The notes beneath the pieces were generated by a model. The model saw only the letters and a list, made by a program, of their open reading frames with translations, did not search any database and was not told the DNA's origin. Positions 21,121-33,032 of a stretch of 64,000 nt of DNA are shown here, one piece after another; the first letter of the stretch is position 1, and every line of letters begins with the position of its first letter. The stretch spans positions 110,535,001-110,599,000 of the forward strand of contig CM032231.1 in assembly GCA_019009955.1 (NCBI GenBank), in the 5' to 3' direction. Origin of the DNA: Riptortus pedestris. Its lineage: Eukaryota; Arthropoda; Insecta; Hemiptera; Alydidae. A program made the translations under genes and the position numbers.

Positions 21121-22335
21121 TTGGGTTGTCCAGAAAATAATGCAGGATTTTGGTATCAAAAAAAAAAAAAAAAACTAGTTACTTTAAAGCAATGTTCTTT
21201 AATCAAAATAATTTCCCATACTTTCAACACATTTCTCCCAACGTGTTGGTAACTTATTAATACCGTCTGAATAGAATTCAGATTTTTTAGAATTGATAAA
21301 GTCAAAAAACGCATTTTCCAGTTCCGTTTGATTTTTGAATATTTTGTGTTGTAAATAGAGGTCCAGGTGTCTAAAAAAATGGTAGTCAGTAGGCGAGAGG
21401 TCCGGAGAGTAGGGTGGGTGAGGCAAAGTTTCATAGCCAAGCTCCAATAATTTTTGTGACGTTACACGTGACACATGTGGTCGAGCGTTGTCATGCAACA
21501 AAATGGGCCCTTTCCGATTGACCAGCGAGGGATTCATTACTGCCAATTTCTGATGCATGGTATTAATTTGGTTACAATAAGATTCAGCATTGATGGTTTC
21601 GCCAGGATTTAAGAAGCTGTAGTGTATTAAACCAAATGAAGCCCACCATACCGTAACCATGACCTTCTTTTGATGAGTTGGGGGCTTTGGAAAATGTTTT
21701 GGAGCTTCTCCTTTGTCGAGCCACTGTCCAGAACGTCTAGTGTTATCGTAGAGAATCCACTTTTCGTCACATGTAACAATTCTGGCCAGAAATGGGTCAT
21801 TTTTGTTTCGACAAAGAAGTGATGCACAAACATCAAAGCGCTGATTTTTTTGACGATCGTTTAATGAGTGGGGAACCCAACTTTCGAGTTTTTCACCTTT
21901 CCAATCGCCTTGAGATGGTTAGAGACGGTCGTTTTACTCACTTTAAGTTGCTCTGCAAGTTCTCGAACAGTTGTTTTGGGATTTTCTTCCACCACAGATT
22001 GAAGAACATCATCATTAAGAGAGGAAGGCCTTCCACGACCTTCTTCGTCTTCAAGACTGAAATCTCCCTCCCGAAATTTTTTGAACCACCTTTGCACAGT
22101 GCACTCATTAACACTACCCTCGCCCCAGACTTGGTTAATGTTTCTGGCCGTTTGGGCTCCGCTTCGGCCGAGTGTAAACTCGTAAAAGAAAATCGTACGA
22201 TATTCACGCTTTGACATTATAAGGATGACTGAATTAATTCCAAGAAGCGGAATCAAACAGAGGTAAACAAAAAATATCATTAGCAAGAGGATAAATAAGT
22301 GTTGACATTCATACACATGAGTAAACCAAAAAATT
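21121..22335 (-). mobile_element. mariner transposon inserted in family A
   Basis: The 3' end on the plus strand is TTGGGTTGTCCAGAAAATAA, typical of a mariner terminal repeat, directly after the target TA at 21119-21120. The opposite end is less certain; TTGGTTTACTCATG (minus strand, about 22329) is a poor inverted match. Family A core sequence flanks both sides, so the insertion is younger than the host repeat. The whole element is about 1.2 kb, close to the usual 1.3 kb. Confidence 0.85.
21199..22217 (-). pseudogene. mariner transposase, DD34D, one apparent frameshift
   Basis: The protein begins at the ATG at 22217 (MSKREYRTIFFYEF), with the N-terminal helix-turn-helix (NECTVQRWFKKFREG, then GRGRPS and VSKTTVSNHLKAIGKVK). 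The frame shifts at a five-A run (minus strand; plus 21889-21893), where the family normally has one more base; after it the other frame reads SWVPHSLND, the WVPHEL linker. From there to the stop at 21199 I find no other stop. All three catalytic aspartates are present: TCDEKW, HDNARPH, and SPDLSPTDYHFF, with 34 residues between the second and third. It ends at GNYFD as usual. Corrected length would be about 339 residues, full size for the family. The frames at 21792-22214 (+) and 21938-22207 (-) are shadows. Confidence 0.92.
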
Positions 22336-22344
22336 TTAAATTCC

Positions 22345-22465
22345 CCCACTAAAACCCCTCTCCCACTGGTCCGATTTCAGCCAATAACTAACTTGATCTT
22401 TCTTTTTACGTAAAACGATTAAATACCGAGTAAACAAAAGTTGCGACCAATAGAGCGTTAAAAGG

Positions 22466-22521
<56 letters not shown>

Positions 22522-22533
22522 TATATATATAGT
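22345..22533 (-). mobile_element. Family A copy, middle part, between mariner and LTR
   Basis: Continues the copy from 21118: C-rich core (ccccactaaaacccctctcc), cgatttcagccaataactaa, the gcgaccaatagagcgtta block and a long (TA)n (about 22469-22530), into which the LTR at 22534 is inserted. Confidence 0.85.
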
Positions 22534-23109
22534 TGTTTGCGAGAATCGGATGAGTGGGCGAATACAAAAAGAAGAGAGCCGCGTGTAAGGAGGAACAAAG
22601 GATATTGGAACGGGCGAAGCTAATTAGGGCTATTCTAAGTAGGGCCCCCGGCAGAATCTAATTAAGGCCTTCCAGGAAGTTCTGGATCTTTCCATGCCTA
22701 GACACTTTTACAAGGATTTATTAGAAATCTCACAGCAGACGTCTTGACGTCACATCAGTGCTACAGTGCGACTTAGTGCAGCGCGGTAAAGTATTTTTAT
22801 AAGAACAGTGTTGCGCCGTGACTGTAAGTAGCAGTTTAGTGCCGTGTTTAAGACAGTGCAGTGCCGCGAATTAAATGATAGTGCAGTGCCGTCTTTTGCG
22901 AATTTCTGTGACCGTGAGTGAATTATTGGGCTGTGAAATCTGAAGAACAGTGACACTATCAGTGTAATATTGTGAGTAGTAATAATTAACCAAGAGCATT
23001 GTGAAATAAATTGTGCAGTGATAAACTGTGAAACTTGTGTGTGTTTAATTTTGCAATCCAAAAGAACTCTTATTACCAACGTTTTAGTACTGGTTTTTTA
23101 ATTATGTAA

Positions 23110-23111
<2 letters not shown>
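22534..23111 (+). mobile_element. Solo LTR, copy 2, inside (TA)n of family A
   Basis: Starts TGTTTGCGAGAATCGGATGA and ends near TTTTTTAATTATGTAATAC with the terminal CA degraded. TA arrays lie on both sides. It holds a CRE-like TGACGTCA (22745-22752), a TATA-like TTTATAAGAA (about 22796-22805) and two GTGCAGTGCCG repeats. The right half closely matches copy 1; the left half differs strongly, so the two represent subfamilies. The 109-codon minus frame here is not a gene. Confidence 0.8.
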
Positions 23112-23159
<48 letters not shown>

Positions 23160-23265
23160 TTCAGGGCATCTCCTGGGTAGGATCGATGGACATTTGAAGA
23201 AATATTTCGAAAATCGCGTCATGAGTACGACCTCAATAACTGATTTCCCTTAAGTGAAATCTGCT
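23112..23265 (-). mobile_element. Family A copy, 5' part, after the LTR
   Basis: Ends the copy begun at 20858: (TA)n, then catctcctgggtaggatcga and the 5' terminus with palindrome gatttcccttaagtgaaatc and the end at 23265. One element of about 0.8 kb is thus spread over 2.4 kb by two insertions. Confidence 0.85.
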
Positions 23266-23470
23266 AAAACCCATGACGCAAAAGCTGCGTAAGCAAAAAA
23301 CATTTCCCAACATGCCTTGCAGATTTTTTCAACCCCCATTATATTCCCTAACTCTACTATAATAAGAAGCCAATGTATAGATGACTTCTGATTTAGGCTA
23401 GTTATGTGATGGATTATTAATAAGGTTGGTTTAACTGAAAAAGAGGAAAATAAAAATATCTCGGTTAGTA
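23266..23470 (-). mobile_element. Family A tail variant (type III)
   Basis: Begins acccatgacgcaaaagctgc with a weak hairpin, then acatttcccaacatgccttg and a body (ttatattccctaactctact) not seen in tail types I and II but shared with 43222-43345. Confidence 0.6.
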
Positions 23471-23487
23471 TTTGTTCGTTATTTTTT

Positions 23488-23750
23488 ATCAGATTTCTCT
23501 TAAGATCCTCCTCTTTCCTAAGAATATATATAATAGAATACAGAATATATATCATAATATATATATATATATTTGTCTGTTAACGCAATGTTAACGTTTG
23601 TTTGTTAATGTTAACGCAATGTTAATGTTTGTTTGACCGTTATCAAACTCGATATTTAAACATTTTATGCAAAAATAAAGAACGAGTTCGTTAATGGTTG
23701 AAATCGGACTGGGAGGAGGGGAGGGCGTTAGAGAAGGGAATTTAGAAAAA
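23488..23750 (+). mobile_element. Family A copy, degraded, no 3' tail
   Basis: Opens atcagatttctcttaagatc, holds scattered TA tracts, tttgtctgttaacgcaatgt with a tandem duplicate of the ttaacgcaatgtta block, then the G-rich core (gggaggaggggagggcgtta). It stops where the next copy begins at 23752. Confidence 0.7.
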
Positions 23751-23751
23751 A

Positions 23752-24222
23752 AAGTCCGTCACTCAGGGGCTGCGTAAACTAAGCAGATTTCCCACGTGAA
23801 GTTATACAATAGAGAAATCTCCATACGATAGCCGAACAGTTCCGGCAAAGGCCGAACTAGCTTATGGCGGAAATTCAAAAATCCGTTATCGGTGCCCAAA
23901 TTTAATAACAATGCAAATATCCGGTTAATAATCAAGATAGGAAATAAGTGTTATCACAAATTTATTGTAAAATTTAATTTTCAATAACATTGATTCTGTA
24001 GAATTTTTCGTTCCGTCGTATAGTAACGGAAATATTTCGAATTTTTCAAAAATCTTGCCACTAAACCCCCCCCCCCCTCCACTGGTCCCGATGTTCGCAG
24101 TCCCGCCGTTTAACCGAACTTGATCTATTCTTTTTACATAAAACGACTAAAAATCGAGTTCTCGTGACGATTCAAACTAAAATTGCGACCGCCAGAACGG
24201 TAACAGACAAATATAAAAAAAT

Positions 24223-24269
<47 letters not shown>

Positions 24270-24391
24270 TTTTGAACGGACCTCATTTTCGTCATCTACT
24301 TGGCAGGATCGATGGACATTTGAAGAAAAATTTCGAAAATTCCGTCATGAGTACAACCATAATAGCTGATATCCCTTAAGGGACATCAGCT
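23752..24391 (-). mobile_element. Family A copy, complete (640 bp)
   Basis: Both termini present: hairpin end aagtccgtcactcaggggct and palindrome end atatcccttaagggacatca. A (TA)n of about 45 bp at 24227-24267 and a C-run at 24067-24077 (G-run in element sense). The type I tail is shortened. Confidence 0.9.
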
Positions 24392-24394
24392 AAA

Positions 24395-24689
24395 ATGCTT
24401 AATATCTTCGTTATTATGCATCTAATCGAAAAATTGTATAGAACCAATCTTGTTGAAAATGTCATGTTCTATAAATGGTGGTCTGTACGTTTTTTCACGA
24501 ACTCTAATATTAAGGGAGATAATTGCATTTTTTTAATTTTCAGTAAACCCCCAGCTCTCCAACTCAGCTGTTATATTACCAAAATACAAAATAATTTTCT
24601 CATTGAACTTTTACTTCTTGCGATAAGTGGAAGCACATGACGCACTTGGGAAGTCTGCTTAGTTAACGCGGCACCTGCGTGACGGACTT
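24395..24689 (+). mobile_element. Family A 3' tail fragment (type II)
   Basis: Starts inside the core (aatatcttcgttattatgca) and runs to ACGCGGCACCTGCGT and GACGGACTT with the ttcagtaaacccccagctct tail. It lies in opposite orientation to the preceding copy, with only 3 bp between their ends. Confidence 0.8.
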
Positions 24690-25405
24690 TTATTTTGGTC
24701 TCAGACTTATCATGTAATCCGTTTTCCTCTTTAACTACACCAGTCACTAAATATCTCATGCCCAGCTACAATTTTGATTCTTGTGCTATTTTACTATGAA
24801 TATGTTAATTTCAGCAATATTTAATGTATCAATGAATGTAATTAGTTGCTATTGTTGTCTGCGCCTCGAGCATTTTCTTTTCTGTTTGTTATCATCTGAT
24901 GATTGCAAGTTAGTCTGCTGAAACAAATATTTTTACGGGATGACTTCTCGTTTTTAAGACGTTTTCGCAAGGATGTGATAGCTCTCCCCAAGGAAAAAAA
25001 AATGTTCCATTCTATTTTAAGAAATTCATTTTCCTTCAAGATCTCCTTTGATAATCACGACTTACATCTTTCTTTGTTGTTCCTGAGCCGGGCGATGTTT
25101 AAACCGTGATAAATTGCTCCGGTTGTTCTGGCTGTAGGTAAATATAAACAGAAGGCCGTTGTAATTGCTATTTCTAATTACTGCCTCACTGCTGTAGTCA
25201 AATCACGTAGCTTTTTCGAGGGATAACCGAGCTCAAATTAAACGTGAGTCTCGCCGCTTCAGGAGGAAATACCCACCTACACTCTTCTTCCCACTTCCGG
25301 CTGGCGAATAATTAAACTCCAGCGACTTCTCCTTCCACTCCGAGTACATGCCAAGGATGAGAAATAGCTTACAATATATATATATATATAATATATTATA
25401 TAGAT

Positions 25406-25438
<33 letters not shown>

Positions 25439-25449
25439 ATATATATATA
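24690..25449. other. Possibly unique sequence, GC-richer part
   Basis: No repeat match within the window. 25140-25370 is less AT-rich than its surroundings (for example cccacttccggctggcgaat). No convincing open frame or splice pattern. Candidate host non-coding sequence. A compound (TA)n at about 25373-25449 precedes the Helitron. Confidence 0.45.
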
Positions 25450-26856
25450 CTAGCTAAGGTACCCGGCTTCGCTCGGGTAAAATTTGAGGCTGAATGATGA
25501 TATTATTTTATTTTTTAGCAAGGCTTCAATGTTTACTACACTTCCCGTCTAGGCACATTGTTTTCCCGTGAGGGTCAGGCAGGCGACTTACAGAAAAAAA
25601 AATTGTATTTCAAGAATAAATGAAAATAAGCCTCTAATCATTGTTTCCCGTGAGGGTCAGGCGGGCGACGTATAGATGAGAAATTTTAATTTTGAAGAAT
25701 AAATAAAAATGTGTTCCTGATCTATCTCTCTCCACTTTTTAACTCACCTTTTTGAATACTTCAAACCATAATCGTGGATAGCATTTATTACAATTAAATA
25801 TCCTCTATAATGAAACATATTTCCTGTCAAAAACCATCCGGCAAATATCAAACTGTTTAGGCTCCGGCCTCCTTCGCCTCCAGCATCTCCATCATTTTCC
25901 TTAAAATATTGATTCAAAGTATTATTTTAATAATTTATCTACCTGGTGGAATTAAATAATAGTATTAAATAGTCCGAAAAATAATTTGATTTATATTCAA
26001 AAATGAGGGGAAGAGAACGTAGCCCTCCCTGCAAAATAAGTAATACTTTAAATCATATCAAATTTAAATGGATATTGTCTTTTTTCATAATAACATTACT
26101 ATTAACGTCTAATTGTTATGATGGTACATATTTGTTTCAATAACATCAAGATATCGGAAATAAGGATAATATATTAGCAGAAAAAATAACATCAAGATAT
26201 CGGAAATAAATATAGAGTTATCATATGTGACTAAAACATAAAATCATTTGTCATAATATTCATTCATTAAAACACTTAAATAAGCACTAATAAAATTAAT
26301 GACTCCCATTTTATTAAAAATTAAACACTAATAAAATTAATGACTCCCATATAGTTATGTGTATGTTTGCCGAGAATCGAATAGGAAACGAAATATCAGA
26401 ATTTTTCAATTCAGGCGTCCGTCATAAACCCCACTCCCGTTTGGACCTACAAATTTTAATATAGTTATAATCATGGAAGAATTAATGCTAATTCACATAC
26501 CGAGTTTTGTTAATTTCGGTTCAATCGTTAGTGCCCAACAAAATATTTGGCTCCCGCTTTAGTATTTAGTGTATATCTCGTTTATAATTTGGTATATGAA
26601 AAAAGTGTATATAACAAAAGTTACTCTAAATACCAGAATAAACAACTTATGTCATGGGCATATCTGCCGAAAAACCAATAGGAAACGAAATAATGCTATT
26701 TTTAATTTCATGCCTTCCTTACAACCCCCAATTCTGTTCATCTCAGAGGATATTAATATAGTCTAAAGTCTAAGTTGGGCTAGTAGTAATATACATACCA
26801 AGTTTCATAAAATTCGGCTCAGCCGTTTATGCGTGAAAAGGTAACAAACCTGCAGA
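25450..26856 (-). mobile_element. Family B non-autonomous Helitron
   Basis: The 3' end on the minus strand is a hairpin ACCCGAGCGAAGCCGGGT, a short spacer and CTAG (25450-25453). Inside are diverged sequences near the 3' end with two copies of a CCCGTGAGGGTCAGGC block (about 25565 and 25648), then the AACAACTTATGTCATGGGCA module and the ttcataaaattcggctcagc block. The (CAAA)n tract is truncated to aacaaacctgcagac. The flanks are TA microsatellite on the 3' side and unrecognised sequence on the other. Confidence 0.85.
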
Positions 26857-27715
26857 CTGACTTTTTTGTATTCTCTTCTTTATAAAGTAGCACGCATTTT
26901 AAACATGATAGTTTCATGAAATTTTCAAATGTTTCCTTGGGCTTTTTATTTTAATTACCAAATTTATTTATGACTGTTTCACATTTAATTATTATATAGA
27001 AATGGTTAGATAAACTTGAATTAGTATGATTTATTGATTCACTAGCAGTAAAGACTGGTGTCATTGATTTATTTTTTTAGTTCACTGAATGAACTGTATT
27101 CATAAATGAAGTCAGTCAAATAGAAAAAAACAGAACCCACAGCATACAGTATCCGAGTGTATAAATAGGCAGCAATGGAGTAAGGATGCGACCTTTCGAA
27201 AAAGAAAAAGTAAAAAAAAAGTACAAAACTTTCGAATGATAACAAAGAGTACAAAGAAAAAGCTACTAATTAGCAAATAGTACAGTCCCTTTTGATTCAT
27301 CTTCCAAAGACTAATTACCCATTACATGAGCTTAAAAAAAAAAAAAGCAATGTATTGAATTTCAAAGATTTATTTTTGTGTTAGCCTTATTCTCGTTTCT
27401 CTAGAATTATTCTGGTAACACATTTTTTTTTTTTAAAAAGATAACATCTTTCAATGTTATATTTGTTTGTCTGTTATTAATAAATAATTTACAATGACAA
27501 AAGAATGTACTACGCAATAGAGAAGGTGAACAAATTGACACAAATGACAATTGTTGATCAGCCACCTCGTATGACAAAATAATGACAAAACCTGATTTTT
27601 GCATATTTATATTAATTGTACTGTTCTTGATGCTCTGTTTCAAGGCTATATTCAAAGGTATTTTGTATTTTTCAACTGTACTTTGAAATATTTGGAAGTA
27701 GCATATCAATATATT
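26857..27715. other. AT-rich stretch without recognised feature
   Basis: Several low-complexity frames (27069-27300 minus, Phe-rich from T-runs; 27407-27709 minus) show no motif. No repeat shared with the rest of the window was noticed. Confidence 0.5.
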
Positions 27716-27840
27716 AGCAGATTTCCCTTAAGGGAAATCAGCTATTGAGGTTGTACTCATGACGGAATTTTTGACATTTTTCTTCAAATGTCCATCGATC
27801 CTACCTAGTAGATGACAAAAATGAGGTCCGTTCAAAACTG
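27716..27840 (+). mobile_element. Family A copy, 5' part, split by two Helitrons
   Basis: Starts AGCAGATTTCCCTTAAGGG with a perfect palindrome and runs to gaggtccgttcaaaactgta, where the TA array begins. The copy resumes at 30798, about 2.96 kb away. Confidence 0.9.
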
Positions 27841-27871
<31 letters not shown>

Positions 27872-29173
27872 GTAACCTCTGTCTGTACATTGATTTTTTT
27901 TGGGAAATTTCACGATAACTTTTCGTTTCACATGTCATAGACACCATAACTGCATTTTGTTTCTTTGGTGTCTGTTTGTTTGTTTGTTTATTTGTTTGTT
28001 TGTTTGTTTGTTACCTTTTCACGCATAAACGGCTGAACCGAATTTTATGAAACTTGGCATGTATATTACTACTAACCCAACTTAGACTTTAGGCTATATT
28101 AATATTCTCTGAGACAAACAGGAGTGGGGGTTATAAGGGAAGCCAGAAATTAAAAATAGCGATATTTCGTTTCCTATTGGGTTTTTGGCAAATATGAACA
28201 TAACAAAAGTTGTTTATTTTGTTATTTAGAGTAACTTTTGTTATATACACTTTTTTCGTATACCGAATTATAAACGAGATATACGGTAAAACCTATAGCG
28301 GAAGTGAACAATTTTATATGGCACAAAAGAATCAACCGAACTAAATAAAACTCGGTACGTGTATTAGGAATAACGCCTTCATTATAACAAGCCATACCAA
28401 CATTTCTAGGGACGGGCAGGAGTGGGGGTTGTAAGGGACGCCAGAAATTAAATATAGCGGTATTTCGTTTCCTATTGGTTTTTTGGCAAATATAAACATA
28501 ACAAAAGTTGTTTATTTTGTTATTTAGAGTAACTTCTGTTATATACACTTTTTTCGTATACCGAATTATAAACGAGATATACACTATGAACTAAAGCGGG
28601 AGTCAACTATTTCATTGGGCGCTAACGATTAAACCGAACTTTAAAAAACGTGGTATGTCAATTAGCATTAATTCTTCCCTGATTATTAGCTATATTAAAA
28701 TTTTTAGGTTAGAACGGGAGTCTGGGTTATTAGGGAGGCCTGAAATAAAAATTCGGGATATTTCATTGTCTATTTGTTTTTCGACAAACATTCACATAAC
28801 AAAAGTTGTTTACTTTGATATTTAGATTAACTTTTGTTTTATACATTTCTCCAGAAACAATGTGTAGAGAAAGTAATTTGCGTAGAAATATTATATTACA
28901 GAAAAATTAATTCAATCTATTTTAATATTTTGTCCTTAATAACTGAAATCTATGCATAATGCACAGGAGACGGGAAATATGACAATTTGTAGGACAGTGA
29001 AGACTTACATAAAAAATTAATTTTCTTATTACCAAATGCCAACAACGGGTATTAACCCTAAACACTGGGACGGGTAAATGTCAAAATATTGTGCAAAGTA
29101 AAGCCTTGCCAAAAAAATACCATCACGATTCAGCCTCAAATCAATTCCCGGGCGAAGCCGGGCATCTGAGCTA

Positions 29174-29174
<1 letters not shown>
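27841..29174 (+). mobile_element. Family B Helitron, most complete copy
   Basis: After a TA tract comes aaattgtaacctctgtctgt, the caccataactgcattttgtt block, (TTTG)n at 27967-28012, ggctgaaccgaattttatga and three tandem modules with about 300-bp spacing (start points near 28110, 28416 and 28710). Each module carries ACATAACAAAAGTTGTTTA and an opposite AACTTTTGTTATAT arm. The 3' end has the hairpin CCCGGGCGAAGCCGGG at 29147-29162, then CATCTGAG and CTAG (29171-29174) followed by T, the Helitron terminus. There is no Rep/helicase gene. The 120- and 86-codon frames inside are chance. Confidence 0.9.
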
Positions 29175-29204
<30 letters not shown>

Positions 29205-29205
<1 letters not shown>

Positions 29206-30560
29206 TAGCTCAGATAAACCGGCTTCGCCCGGGAAGCGATTTGAGGCTGAATGGTGATGGTATTTTTTTGACAACGCTTTACGTTGCACAATATTTTAAC
29301 ATTTACCCGTCCCGGTGTTTAGGGTTAATACCCGTTGTTGGCATTTGTTAATAATAAAATTATTTTTTATTATTATTATTATTTTTATTTTTTTTTTGTA
29401 AGTCTTCACTGTCCTCCAAATTGTCATATTTCCCGTCTCCTGTGCATTATGCATAAATCTCGGCTATTAAGGACAAAATATTAACATAGATTTGAATTAT
29501 TTTTTCTAACTGAGGTACCTGATAGTTCAAATAGGAATGAATTGTTGAGCATATCAATATTTCTACGCAAATTACTTACTCCAGACACTGTTCCTGGAGA
29601 AATGTATAAAACAAAAATTATCTAAATAACAAAGTAAACAACTTTTGTTATGTGCACGTTTGTCAAAAAACAAACAGACAATGAAATATCGTGAATTTTT
29701 ATTTTTGGCCTCACTTACAACCCCCCACTCTCATTCGTATTTCTACCTAATCTAAAAAGTTTAGTATAGCTTATAATCATGGAAGAATTATTGATAATTG
29801 ACAAACCGAGTTTTGTTAAGTTCAGTTCAACCGTTAGTGCCCAATGAAATAGTTGACTCCCGCTTTAGTTTATAGTGTATATCTCGTTTATACTTTGTTA
29901 AAAGACAAAAATGAATATTACAAAAGTTACTCTAAATAACAAAATAAACAACTTTTGTTATGTTCATATTTGCTGACCTATAGGAAACGAAATATCGCTA
30001 TTTTTAATTTCTGGCTTTCCTTATAACCCCCACTCCTGCCCGTTCCTAGAAATTTTGATATGGCTTGCGTTAGTGCTAATACATATACCGAGTTTTATTT
30101 ATTTCGGTTGGGTCTTTTGTCCCAAATAAAACTGTTCACTTCCTCTATAGGTTTTAGCGTATACCTCGTTTATAATTCGGTATACGAATAAAGTGTATAT
30201 AACAAACGTTACTCTAAATAACAAAATAAAATACTTTTGTTATGTTCATATTTGCCGAAAAACCAATAGGAACCGAAATATCGCTATTTTTAATTTCTGG
30301 CTTCCCTTATAACCCCAACTCCTGTTCGTCGCAGAGGATATTAATATAGCCTAAAGTCTGAGTTGAGTAAGTAGAAGTATCCATACTAAGTTTAATAAAA
30401 TTCGGTTGATTCGTTTATGCATGAAAAGGTAACGAACAAACAAACAAACAGACACCAAAAAAACAAAATGCAGTTATGGTGTCAAAGACATGTGAAACGA
30501 AAAGTAATAGTGAAATTTTGCGAAAAAAATCAATGTACATACAGAAGATACAATTTTATA
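29205..30560 (-). mobile_element. Family B Helitron, tail-to-tail with its neighbour
   Basis: The CTAG terminus is at 29205-29208 on the opposite strand, with AACCGGCTTCGCCCGGG as the hairpin, so its 3' end faces the 3' end of the 27841-29174 copy across a 30-bp (TA)n. It carries the same modules in reverse (AACAACTTTTGTTATGTTCA and similar), and (CAAA)n at about 30435-30452. Its 5' end (acagaagatacaattttata) dissolves into a TA array at about 30560. Confidence 0.9.
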
Positions 30561-30569
30561 TATAAATAA

Positions 30570-30668
<99 letters not shown>

Positions 30669-30704
30669 TTATATATATATATATATATATATAATATACA
30701 TATA

Positions 30705-30797
<93 letters not shown>
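30561..30797. repeat. Large compound (TA)n array
   Basis: About 235 bp of (TA)n interrupted by short TAAATAAA and TATAATATACA units. It is the largest TA array in the window and lies at the microsatellite position of the family A copy split by the Helitrons. Confidence 0.9.
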
Positions 30798-30798
<1 letters not shown>

Positions 30799-31222
30799 TT
30801 CTCTGTTACCCCTTTAGCGGTCGCACTGTTTGTGCGTTACCAAACTCGATATTTAGGCGTTTCATGTAAAAAGAAAGATCAAGTTTGTTATCGGCTGACA
30901 TCGGAATAGTAGGGAGGGGGGGGGGGTTGGAGGGGGGGGTTTGTGAACATTCGAAATATCTCCATTTCTATACGTCGGATCGAAAAATTGCACAGAATCA
31001 ATCTTATTACAAATTAAATTTACTATAAATATCGTTACATACATTTATTCTCTATCTTGAATTAACCGAGATATGTGCATTTTTATTAAATCTGGGCGGC
31101 TAACGGACAAGTGAATTTCCCGCCAAAAGCTAGTTCGGCCGTTTACTTAACTCCTCGGCTCTCGTGTAATTTCTCCAATGTATAATTTCACGTGGGAAAT
31201 CTGCTTAGTTTACGCAGCCCCT
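30798..31222 (+). mobile_element. Family A copy, 3' part
   Basis: Resumes the copy begun at 27716: acttctctgttacccctttagcggtcgc, a strong G-run (about 30910-30940), the core and the type I tail, ending tttacgcagccccttttttta with half of the terminal hairpin lost. Confidence 0.85.
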
Positions 31223-31685
31223 TTTTTATTTTTTTTAAAACCTATAAAATAAATGAAATTTTCTGAAGCGTTGTCAATGCTCTTTTGTATTAATTATATT
31301 TATAACCGATATTTCCAGGTGAAATCATATGTATTACATAATGATTCTGCTAGGAAGATAAACACTGATTACTGGAAAATAATCAACTACATAAATATGT
31401 ATACACATATATGAATATTGTTTGTTTAAATTGTAATATTTCCATTCATGATACGGTATATTGGATTTCCTGGTTTCTGAGAAACATTGTAATTAAAAAA
31501 AAAATCTCTGCTAATTAGTAGGAAAGCACAATAAACTGGAACTCTTGCTAATGATTATCCTAATTAGATGAAATACCTTCTTTTTCTAGAGAATAATTAT
31601 AATCCTATCCGGTTATTCGACTTCGTCAATGAGATCTACCTCAAATAAACACTCGCAGTGGAAAAAGAAGAGTGCACACGCACCA
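31223..31685. other. No recognised feature
   Basis: AT-rich, no supported frame or repeat. Confidence 0.5.
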
Positions 31686-31871
<186 letters not shown>

Positions 31872-32231
31872 GTATTTGATAATCTGTAATTGTTTTAGAA
31901 CAAAAGTATCTTTAAATACCTCCTATTTGGTTCTGATTTTACAAACAGAATGCCCCCTTAAATGAAGTCTGAAAGCTTCATGAATATTAGCGCACATCAT
32001 ACATTATATATTGTTTGGGAAGGACGACGCACTGAACACTTTCCTGCTACCTTAAACCATTCTCCTCATTCAAAGTATTTAACAACGAAGCTCCTAAATT
32101 TTATTTCCATTATACAATTGCTATTCGTAAATTACGAAATTACTGTTACTTCGCATTACCTCGTGTTTGGTACTGTATTATGTATGTATTTATTGTGTTA
32201 GCTCGGCACAAAGGCTATTTCATTCTAATAA

Positions 32232-33032
32232 TGTTCGTCACGCAGAGTCAGCGTAAACTAAGCGGATTTCCCTCGTGTTGGTATATGGTATAACACGGAT
32301 GTGATCTCCTCTCACCACATTTTCCCTGTTTGTATTTAAAAATAAATTGATGAGTAGATGGGGGGGGGGAAGACGAATTCTTACTTAATACTCGATCTAC
32401 ATAGAAATTCCATTCAACAACAATTGTAAAATATCAATAGGTTAACAAGATAGGATCAATAACAATCCGCCCCATAATAACGGAGAAACTTTAAGTTTTC
32501 ATATTCAACATTTTTGAGTTAAGAACAAATAATCTTAATTGATGAAGTCATAAAGTATTTGCATGTGTCTCACAAAGTAAAATTTCAATGAAAACCATAT
32601 TTCTTATTTAACTTTGCAATCTAATTAGATCATCATATAACAGCTTGACTGCCGAAAACTAAAATATATTTTCCATATATGGAAATATCTCAGTTAGAAT
32701 TCAATATAGAGGTAACATGTAAATGACATTCTTAGAACTATAAAATAAAATGGGTTTTATGCAATTTTTCGATCCGGTACAACAAAAATATTTTGAAATC
32801 CCCCCCCCTCTAAACCCCCTTCTCTCAATGGTCGGATTTCAGGCATTAAGAAAACATGATATTTAATTTTACATATAACGTTAAAAAATTGCAACCACTA
32901 GAGCAGTTACAGAAGTAACCAGTTCTGAATGGACCCCTTTTTCGTCATCTCCTGAGTAGGATCGGTGGATATTTGAAGAAATCGAGTCATGAGTACAACC
33001 TCAATAGCTGTTCTCCTTAAGGGAAATCTGCT
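32232..33032 (-). mobile_element. Family A copy without microsatellite (about 800 bp)
   Basis: Both ends are recognisable (gttcgtcacgcagagtcagc and ctccttaagggaaatctgct), with both tail types, a C-run at about 32800-32810 and aaattgcaaccactagagca. Where the (TA)n should be it reads cagaagtaaccagttctgaa: the microsatellite is absent. Strongly diverged, so likely an old copy. 31869-32231 beside it shows nothing recognisable. Confidence 0.8.

Noticed and set aside
22750..23079. 109-codon minus open frame
   Set aside because: It lies antisense within a solo LTR and has no homologous frame of known function.
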